DNA of 19,098 nt from DTU032 sp964346175. Its GTDB lineage: Bacteria > Bacillota > Clostridia > Saccharofermentanales > DTU023. The position numbers and the translations under genes were made by a program. Below are positions 14,578-19,098 of the stretch, piece by piece. The notes below the pieces were generated by a model, which worked only from the letters and a program-made list of their open reading frames with translations, was not told the DNA's origin and did not search any database. How positions within the stretch are numbered: position 1 is the stretch's first letter; every line of letters begins with the position of its first letter. Location of the stretch: NCBI GenBank assembly GCA_964346175.1, contig CAYFTG010000025.1, positions 1 to 19,098 of the forward strand, given 5' to 3'.

Positions 14578-15012
14578 ATGGCTAAGAAAGCAGTATCCGC
14601 ATATATCAAACTTCAGATACCTGCGGGTCAAGCAACACCAGCGCCGCCGGTAGGACCAGCCCTTGGACAACACGGCTTGAATATTGCCCAGTTTGTTAAG
14701 GAATTTAATGATCGTACACAGAAAGATATGGGTTTAATTATCCCGGTTGTCATCACGGTTTACAAAGACCGTACGTACGATTTCATTACAAAAACTCCTC
14801 CGGCCGCTGTGCTTTTGAAGAAAGCAGCGAACCTGGACAAAGCATCAGGTGAGCCAAACAGAAACAAAGTCGCAACAGTAGCATGGTCTGAATGCAAACG
14901 CATTGCTGAGATGAAGATGGTTGATACCAACGCTTCGGATATCGAATCTGGCGCTCGTATGGTAGCAGGCACCGCTCGCAGCATGGGCATTAAGATCGAC
15001 TACGACGCGTAG
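14578..15012 (+). CDS. rplK: 50S ribosomal protein L11
   Basis: Builds the GTPase-associated region of the large subunit and binds 23S rRNA. The 144 residues are the normal length. The N-terminal domain has IKLQIPAGQATPAPPVGPALGQ and the C-terminal domain ends in SGARMVAGTARSMGIKI. ATG 14578 is chosen over the in-frame TTG 15 bases upstream because GGGAGGTGG lies between them at proper spacing. It is followed after 13 bases by rplA. Confidence 0.97.
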   Translation: MAKKAVSAYIKLQIPAGQATPAPPVGPALGQHGLNIAQFVKEFNDRTQKDMGLIIPVVITVYKDRTYDFITKTPPAAVLLKKAANLDKASGEPNRNKVATVAWSECKRIAEMKMVDTNASDIESGARMVAGTARSMGIKIDYDA

Positions 15013-15025
15013 GGGAGGAGCAAGA

Positions 15026-15715
15026 ATGAAACACGGAAAACGTTATCGTGAAGCAGCGCAGCTCGTCGACCCTGCTACAACTTATGACATTGACGAAGCT
15101 TTGGATTTAGTTCTGAAGACCGCAACCGCAAAATTTGATGAAACCATCGAAGTCCATCTACGCATGGGTGTTGACTCTCGTCACGCCGATCAGCAGGTGA
15201 GAGGCGCAGTTGTCTTGCCGCATGGCACCGGACGCTCCGCACGAGTTCTGGTTTTTGCCAAGGGTCCTCTGGCCGCTGAAGCCGAGGCAGCCGGTGCAGA
15301 TTATGTCGGCGCAGATGAGTTCGTTCAGAAAATCGAGGGCGAAGGCTGGTTCGATTTTGATGTCGTCATCGCCAGTCCTGACATGATGGGCGTAGTTGGA
15401 CGTCTGGGTCGAGTACTTGGCCCGCGCGGTCTAATGCCGAACCCGAAATCAGGCACTGTTACTCAGGATGTCGGCAAGGCAGTTGAAGAAGCCAAGGCCG
15501 GTAAGATCGAGTATCGTCTGGAAAAGCAGAATATTATCCATACAGTAATCGGCAAGGCATCCTTTGGTCCTGAGAAATTAAAGGACAACTTTGCAGCTTT
15601 GATCGATGCAGTTATTCGTTCGAAGCCACCGGGAGCAAAAGGACAATATATTCGTCGCTGCACACTGGCTAGTGCAATGGGCCCCGGTGTCCGCACGAAC
15701 TATAAGCTAGATTAA
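15026..15715 (+). CDS. rplA: 50S ribosomal protein L1
   Basis: Forms the L1 stalk that moves deacylated tRNA out of the E site; in many bacteria it also represses its own operon by binding the rplK leader RNA. The 229 residues match the family. The signatures are MGVDSRHADQQVRGAVVLPHGTG (about 46-68) and VGRLGRVLGPRGLMPNPKSGTV (about 124-145). GGGGAGGAG is positioned just before the ATG. The L10 leader region follows. Confidence 0.97.
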   Translation: MKHGKRYREAAQLVDPATTYDIDEALDLVLKTATAKFDETIEVHLRMGVDSRHADQQVRGAVVLPHGTGRSARVLVFAKGPLAAEAEAAGADYVGADEFVQKIEGEGWFDFDVVIASPDMMGVVGRLGRVLGPRGLMPNPKSGTVTQDVGKAVEEAKAGKIEYRLEKQNIIHTVIGKASFGPEKLKDNFAALIDAVIRSKPPGAKGQYIRRCTLASAMGPGVRTNYKLD

Positions 15716-15749
15716 GTCTGATCCCAGAACGATCGCAGAACATAGAAGC

Positions 15750-15771
15750 AAAACAGAAATATTTCTGTTTT
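15750..15771. other. 22-base perfect palindrome after rplA
   Basis: Bases 15750-15760 (AAAACAGAAAT) are the exact reverse complement of 15761-15771. As RNA it would give a 9-bp AT-rich stem with an ATAT loop ending in four U. It may be a weak terminator for rplKA or a processing site before the L10 leader. Confidence 0.5.
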
Positions 15772-15779
15772 ATAAAAAT

Positions 15780-15900
15780 GAATAACCACGAAGCCGAAGA
15801 AAGCAGGAGCCCGTCAGGGCGTAAACAGTGCTAGCTGTCCCGCCGAGGTGGAGGTAGGCCTTAACACAGATGCCCCTCTGCCATTCGCAGAGGGGTTTTT
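15780..15900 (+). promoter_or_regulatory. Ribosomal protein L10 leader (rplJL autoregulation)
   Basis: The transcript between rplA and rplJ carries the features of the L10 leader: CCGAAGAAAGCAGG (15795-15808) on the 5' side and CGCCGAGGTGG (15841-15851) on the 3' side, with CCAC near 15784 able to pair with GTGG. Between them lie two small hairpins, GCCC/GGGC around GTCA and ACAG/CTGT. In known cases the L10-(L12)4 complex binds this RNA and favours the following terminator, matching supply of stalk proteins to rRNA. Assigned from conserved sequence and position; not folded computationally. Confidence 0.75.
15873..15900 (+). terminator. Intrinsic terminator of the L10 leader
   Basis: CCCCTCTGC (15873-15881) pairs with GCAGAGGGG (15887-15895) around CATTC, followed by five T. 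It stands 24 bases before the rplJ start, so it must be conditional for rplJL to be expressed from rplKA readthrough. This is the expected expression platform of the L10 leader. Confidence 0.85.
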
Positions 15901-15923
15901 CAAATATTAAAAGGAGGATTGTC

Positions 15924-16640
15924 ATGCCCAGTCCAAAAATTTTGGCAAAAAAGAAGGCAGAAGTTACTAAGCTCGCCCAAGAACTAAAATCGGCAGAGTC
16001 TATTGTCTTCTCCGACTACAAAGGTCTGACTGTCGCGCAGGATACGGAGATGCGGGCTAAGTTCCGCGAGGAAGGTGTCAATTACCGTGTGGTAAAGAAC
16101 TCTCTTTCTATCCGTGCCATGCAAGAACTTGGAATCAAAGGTGTAGACGAAATATTCGTAGGACCGACAGCAATCGCGTACAGTACTGAAGATGTTGTCT
16201 TGGCCCCGCGTTTGGTTCGTGAATCAGGTGAAAAGTACAAGATGACGAGCATCAAAGGCGGGATCATCGATGGCGAAGCCGTATCTCTTGAGGAGATTGT
16301 CGCACTTTCGTATGTTCCAACACAAGATGTGCTTTACGGCCAACTTGCTTTCATGCTGCTCTATCCGCTGACCGCTTTAGCTCAGGTTACAGGACAGATC
16401 GCTACTAAGGCAGAAGAGGCCGGAGTAGCAACTGTTGCAGATCTTCTAGCCGGTACTGAAGCCGTCGAAGTAACTGCAGCTGAAGAGCCAGCAGCAGAAG
16501 AAGCTGTAGAACCCGCAGCTGAAGAAGCTGTAGAAGAACTGGCTGAAGCTGATGAATCAGCTGAAGCAGCTGTCGAGGAAGTAGTAGAAGCTACCGAAGA
16601 AGCAGCAGAAGAGCCTGAAGCTAAGGCTGAAGAAGAATAG
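15924..16640 (+). CDS. rplJ: 50S ribosomal protein L10 with long acidic Ala/Glu tail
   Basis: Anchors the L7/L12 stalk on the large subunit. Start ATG 15924 has AAGGAGG eight bases upstream; the in-frame ATG at 15870 lies within the terminator region and is rejected. Residues 1-177 are a normal L10: YKGLTVAQ (32-39), VVKNSLSIRA (56-65), VGPTAIAYS (79-87), and the helix carrying the L12 sites before GVATVADLLAG. Residues 178-238 are an extra low-complexity tail of Ala, Glu and Val, including an exact repeat of PAAEEAVE at 189-204. The typical length is about 165-175, so the tail adds some 60 residues. It might mimic the acidic L12 N-terminal region or simply be disordered. Confidence 0.95.
   Translation: MPSPKILAKKKAEVTKLAQELKSAESIVFSDYKGLTVAQDTEMRAKFREEGVNYRVVKNSLSIRAMQELGIKGVDEIFVGPTAIAYSTEDVVLAPRLVRESGEKYKMTSIKGGIIDGEAVSLEEIVALSYVPTQDVLYGQLAFMLLYPLTALAQVTGQIATKAEEAGVATVADLLAGTEAVEVTAAEEPAAEEAVEPAAEEAVEELAEADESAEAAVEEVVEATEEAAEEPEAKAEEE
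16488..16535 (+). repeat. Two 24-base tandem units in rplJ
   Basis: Two adjacent 24-base units encode PAAEEAVE twice. The last 15 bases of each (GAAGAAGCTGTAGAA at 16497-16511 and 16521-16535) are identical, while the first nine differ at synonymous sites. This fits growth of the acidic tail by duplication. Confidence 0.8.
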
Positions 16641-16697
16641 CCGCTAGCAGATCTAGACAATTATTAAAAAAGTCGTCCATTTTAGGAGGTAAGATAA

Positions 16698-17075
16698 ATG
16701 GCAAGCGAAAAAATTACTGCAATTATTGAAGAAGTAAAAGGACTTAGCGTTCTTGAATTAAACGAACTCGTTAAAGAGCTGGAAGAGGCCTTTGGTGTTT
16801 CCGCTGCAGCTATGGTTTCAGCTGGACCTGCTCAGGCAGCGGGCGCTGATGAAGCCGAAGAAAAGACCGAATTCAACGTCGTTCTCAAAGAAATTGGTCC
16901 CAACAAGATCAACGTTATCAAGGTTGTTCGTGGCCTAACCGGACTTGGACTCAAAGAGGCCAAGGCGGTTGTTGACGGAGCACCCGGAGCAGTTAAAGAG
17001 AACGTGGGCAAAGAAGAAGCTGAATCTGCCAAAGCTGAGCTTGAAGAAGCCGGCGCAGTCGTCGAACTCGAATAA
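16698..17075 (+). CDS. rplL: 50S ribosomal protein L7/L12
   Basis: Forms the mobile stalk that recruits translation factors. The 125 residues have the N-terminal dimerisation helices (LSVLELNELVKELEEAFGV, 16-34), an Ala-rich hinge at about 36-53 and the globular C-terminal domain with VIKVVRGLTGLGLKEAKAVVDG. TTAGGAGGT precedes the ATG. The gene ends the ribosomal block at a strong terminator. A possible promoter in the 57-base rplJ-rplL spacer is not evident. Confidence 0.98.
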   Translation: MASEKITAIIEEVKGLSVLELNELVKELEEAFGVSAAAMVSAGPAQAAGADEAEEKTEFNVVLKEIGPNKINVIKVVRGLTGLGLKEAKAVVDGAPGAVKENVGKEEAESAKAELEEAGAVVELE

Positions 17076-17101
17076 GTCTAAACTTATATTTTCAAGAATA
17101 G

Positions 17102-17134
17102 AAAAACCGCCGGCAGTAAGACCGGCGGTTTTTT
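17102..17134. terminator. Bidirectional terminator between rplL and darB
   Basis: CCGCCGG (17107-17113) pairs with CCGGCGG (17122-17128) around an 8-nt loop. Six T follow on the plus strand and five T on the minus strand (A run 17102-17106). It can end both the ribosomal operon and the convergent minus-strand gene. Confidence 0.93.
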
Positions 17135-17202
17135 CGTATGTAAAAGAAATGAAAAATTATTTGTGTTGAACCTTAAGCTTATAATTCTTACATAGGCAAT
17201 TA

Positions 17203-17751
17203 CTAATCAGCACGACCGCGCAATAATTCCTGTCTAGAAAATTTACTTACATTATAATCATCTTCTTTTGTTGCCGAGCGGTACTCTTCTTTGAAGCGCA
17301 CATCGTAAATACGCTCAAATTCATGCGCCATGTAGTTAACGCGCTTTAACATGGCCTTGCGGGTGATAATCCCACGAAAGATTCCTTTCTTATCCGCTAC
17401 GCAAAGGTAGTTTTGATCTACCAGCATATGCAGGATATCTTCAAATTCTGCATCAGTTGACAGAAAACGCACAGATGAATCCATTACATCTCCGACTTTA
17501 CGCTCGCTCAGCAGGCTCCAGTCATAATCATCTCCCTCAAGAACTCCATTGATGATCATGGGCATTGATACTTTGCCTTTGATACGCGATTTATGATCGA
17601 TTACGGGGATAGAATTGTAGCCTACGCTTGAGAGTACAAGTAAAGCGTGAAGTAAGTTGTTTTCAGTTCGGACTGTGGCAACATCATTAGCACAAACCAT
17701 AAGGGATTCTTCGCTTTGCATCAGTAATCCCTCAATATGTGAACCAATCAT
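17203..17751 (-). CDS. darB: CBS-domain protein, probable cyclic di-AMP receptor DarB/CbpB
   Basis: Resembles B. subtilis YkuL/DarB, a dimer of two CBS domains that binds cyclic di-AMP and, when free of it, activates targets such as the (p)ppGpp synthetase Rel and pyruvate carboxylase. Residues 16-71 form the first CBS unit (DVATVRTENNLLHALLVLSS, then GYNSIPVID) and 86-137 the second (KVGDVM, then FRGIITRKAMLK). At 182 residues it is about 35 longer than DarB because of a polar C-terminal tail (about 150-182). GGAGTG lies before the ATG on the minus strand; TACAAT (complement of 17785-17790) is a possible -10. The targets in this organism are unknown. Confidence 0.75.
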   Translation of the reverse strand: MIGSHIEGLLMQSEESLMVCANDVATVRTENNLLHALLVLSSVGYNSIPVIDHKSRIKGKVSMPMIINGVLEGDDYDWSLLSERKVGDVMDSSVRFLSTDAEFEDILHMLVDQNYLCVADKKGIFRGIITRKAMLKRVNYMAHEFERIYDVRFKEEYRSATKEDDYNVSKFSRQELLRGRAD

Positions 17752-17843
17752 CTTTTCACTCCAATCTCAATTTGCTGTAGCTTCATTGTACAACTAAATT
17801 TAATTACAATCTGAAACAAATCGTGAACATTGCCAGTCAATAC

Positions 17844-17871
17844 TTGCTTTTTATTAGTTTTCTTTTATGCT
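17844..17871 (+). promoter_or_regulatory. Candidate promoter for the TPR gene
   Basis: TTGCTT (17844-17849), a 16-base spacer and TATGCT (17866-17871) fit a moderate sigma-A promoter 27 bases before the start codon. The AT-rich surroundings are supportive but also make chance matches common. Confidence 0.45.
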
Positions 17872-17897
17872 ATTCGGAAAAGAGGTAAGATTAACAT

Positions 17898-18545
17898 ATG
17901 GACAAGACGACGCAAGAGATGGAAAATGGCAGACTAGCTTTCCTAAATGGAGAGTTCGCAGAAGCGGCAAAGCGCTATACTGCTGTACTACAAACTCAGA
18001 GATTAAGTGAAGCTATGCGTATTAAGGCCATTACAGGTCAGCTAGAATCGCTAATGGAACTAGACCTCTTGGATGAGGCCCATAAACTTCTGGAGCAGTA
18101 CCTGCAAGAAAGCCAGCGGCCTGACAGGCGCGCAAGAAAAGCTGCTCTATTGCATGTAAAGGCTAAATACCTGAAGCAAAACGGTGATCCGAAAGCAGCA
18201 GTACAATCTTTGCGAGAACAGTTAACTTATATATCTTCACAAAACGAGCGCTATTATTTGCGCTTGACAGAGAACTACTTGCAGCAGGCCAGAGTTTTTC
18301 TGTACATGGACGAGCTAGTTGAGGCTCGTGTCTATCTGGATTTGGCCACTTACTATATGCAAACGGATGGCGATGACTTGCTGAAAGGCTATTATTACTA
18401 TTATGAAGCTAAATATCTACTCGCAAACAAGCAAAAAGATGAAGCTGAACTGTTTTTTCACTCTGCGCGCGAGCAATTTTTACGCAGCGGAGCTCGCTGG
18501 TGGGCCGGGAAAGTTGATAAAATTCTTAGTCAATTGAGTGAATAA
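17898..18545 (+). CDS. Tetratricopeptide-repeat protein of unknown role
   Basis: Soluble 215-residue protein without signal peptide or membrane segment. It is made of helix-turn-helix units in TPR register: about 11-31 (GRLAFLNGEFAEAAKRYTAVL), 45-69, 83-109, 122-151 and 165-195 (YEAKYLLANKQKDEAELFF). Such repeats usually bind other proteins. Tyrosine is abundant at 164-169. The ATG has AGAGGTAA upstream. Divergent from darB, with 146 bases between them, so the two may share control. No specific family recognised. Confidence 0.75.
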   Translation: MDKTTQEMENGRLAFLNGEFAEAAKRYTAVLQTQRLSEAMRIKAITGQLESLMELDLLDEAHKLLEQYLQESQRPDRRARKAALLHVKAKYLKQNGDPKAAVQSLREQLTYISSQNERYYLRLTENYLQQARVFLYMDELVEARVYLDLATYYMQTDGDDLLKGYYYYYEAKYLLANKQKDEAELFFHSAREQFLRSGARWWAGKVDKILSQLSE

Positions 18546-18601
18546 ATAATTATTAGAAAATATGTCTATATTTAAGTAGAAATGTTTAGAGGTTTATTGT
18601 T

Positions 18602-18811
18602 TTGAAGAATAACGACTATTGCAAAAAAGTAGTAGATGAGAATAATCAAGCCAAGCAGGGTGAATGTGCTAGTAAACAAAGAGACAAAGCTTGTGGATCC
18701 TGCCCCGGTTGTTCCGGCGAGCGCAAACGCTATGCAACTATTTACTATATTATTCCGGTGCTTGCGATCATACTTGCTGCTCTTATTTTGAAATTTTTAG
18801 GTATAATATAA
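18602..18811 (+). CDS. Small Cys-rich protein with C-terminal membrane helix
   Basis: A 69-residue protein with a hydrophilic N-terminal half containing Cys7, Cys22 and the cluster Cys31-x2-Cys34-x2-Cys37, then one hydrophobic helix at about 47-67. Basic residues just before the helix (ERKR, 40-43) place the Cys-rich part in the cytoplasm. It starts with TTG; AGAGG ten bases upstream supports this, and no ATG is available. The cluster could bind a metal or Fe-S centre or be redox-active. It is not the FeoB-associated Cys-rich type, which has the opposite order. No family recognised; a real but uncertain gene. Confidence 0.55.
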   Translation: MKNNDYCKKVVDENNQAKQGECASKQRDKACGSCPGCSGERKRYATIYYIIPVLAIILAALILKFLGII

Positions 18812-18937
18812 AAAAAAATGTATTAATATACTCTTGGAAAGAAAAAAAGATTAAAACAATTGTGCATTTCAGCTCAATTTAAACATAATGCATGTCGATA
18901 ATGCGCCATTAATCACAAAGTATTTCACTTTCTTTAA

Positions 18938-18967
18938 TTGCATGAATGCAAATATCTATGTTATAAT
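18938..18967 (+). promoter_or_regulatory. Sigma-A promoter for the last, partial gene
   Basis: TTGCAT (18938-18943), an 18-base spacer and a perfect TATAAT (18962-18967). Transcription should begin near 18974, leaving a leader of almost 90 bases before the start codon. Confidence 0.65.
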
Positions 18968-18979
18968 CCTGAACATACG

Positions 18980-19015
18980 AGATGGCTAAGCATTTAGTGT
19001 TAATATGCGCCATCT
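18980..19015 (+). other. Hairpin in the leader of the last gene
   Basis: AGATGGC (18980-18986) pairs with GCCATCT (19009-19015), and after a three-base bulge GCAT (18990-18993) pairs with ATGC (19005-19008), giving 11 base pairs at the predicted 5' end of the transcript. No T run follows, so an mRNA-stabilising or regulatory structure is more likely than a terminator. Confidence 0.5.
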
Positions 19016-19062
19016 AACAAAGTAATTAACACAAGAATACAAATAAGTATGGAGGAAAAGAA

Positions 19063-19098
19063 ATGAAAAAAGTGTTAGCACTGCTTCTCGCTTTCGTC
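19063..19098 (+). CDS. Start of a probably exported protein, cut by the window edge
   Basis: Twelve codons reading MKKVLALLLAFV follow a good ribosome binding site (GGAGG). Two lysines followed by a hydrophobic run are the beginning of a Sec signal peptide, as in solute-binding lipoproteins. Too little is present to name the family. Own promoter and a structured leader lie upstream. Confidence 0.75.
   Translation, partial: MKKVLALLLAFV

Larger units (their letters stand above)
18812..19062. other. AT-rich intergenic region with promoter and leader
   Basis: About 250 bases without a supported gene. The first part is A-rich with a small TATTAATA palindrome and no good terminator for the preceding gene. 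TAATG-CGC-CATTA at 18899-18911 is an imperfect palindrome, and the 9-mer ATGCGCCAT occurs there and again at 19005-19013. The promoter and leader hairpin in the second half are listed separately. Confidence 0.6.

Noticed and set aside
15870..15923. Upstream ATG extending L10 by 18 residues
   Set aside because: It would translate the L10-leader terminator; ATG 15924 has a perfect ribosome binding site and the usual L10 start.
16382..16660. Ser/Ala-rich minus-strand open frame opposite the end of rplJ
   Set aside because: It is the complement of the Ala/Glu low-complexity tail and has no other support.
16642..16660. Cluster of restriction sites (GCTAGC, AGATCT, TCTAGA) resembling a cloning linker
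   Set aside because: It sits in a natural rplJ-rplL spacer followed by a normal ribosome binding site; chance overlap of short palindromes is enough.

Overview
The window looks like a chromosomal segment of an anaerobic, amino-acid-fermenting member of the Bacillota (Clostridia-like). Four things support this: a complete oxidative L-ornithine fermentation cluster of the type described in Clostridium sticklandii, an rpmG-secE-nusG-rplKAJL ribosomal block, a DarB/CbpB-type cyclic di-AMP receptor, and strong Shine-Dalgarno sites throughout. The species cannot be named from the sequence. A run of exactly 100 N inside the first gene shows that this is a draft scaffold.

Region 1 (381-3605) is the arginine deiminase pathway: arcA (split by the gap), arcB and arcC. 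Together they turn arginine into ornithine, ammonia, CO2 and ATP. Region 2 (3684-12703) takes the ornithine further. Orr makes D-ornithine. OraS/OraE, a B12- and PLP-dependent aminomutase, makes 2,4-diaminopentanoate. Ord oxidises it to 2-amino-4-oxopentanoate. OrtA/OrtB cleave that with CoA to acetyl-CoA and D-alanine. A GlmL/MutL-type ATPase probably maintains the mutase, and an alanine racemase at the end could convert the D-alanine product to L-alanine. The order is ord::ortA, ortB, oraS, oraE, glmL-like, orr, alr, with stop/start overlaps at three junctions. The whole route from arginine to acetyl-CoA, ATP and alanine is therefore encoded in one co-directional block of about 12 kb. The most unusual point is that ord and ortA are a single open reading frame. 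No transporter or regulator for the pathway lies inside the window.

Region 3 (12740-13199) holds a minus-oriented terminator-like hairpin and an isolated HisE-like gene with altered metal-ligand positions. Region 4 (13265-17134) is the ribosomal/transcription block, with a near-consensus promoter, a possible attenuator, rpmG, secE (with an odd acidic tail), nusG, rplK, rplA, an L10 leader with terminator, rplJ (with a long Ala/Glu tail) and rplL, ended by a bidirectional terminator. Region 5 (17203-19098) has darB on the minus strand, a TPR protein, a small Cys-rich membrane protein, and the first 12 codons of a probably exported protein behind its own promoter and a structured leader.

I found no tRNA or rRNA gene, insertion sequence, CRISPR array or phage gene. 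Nothing here is clearly a wholly new system. The best leads are the Ord-OrtA fusion, the arginine-to-alanine cluster with its dedicated racemase, the HisE-like protein, and the unusual tails and leader structures in the ribosomal block.
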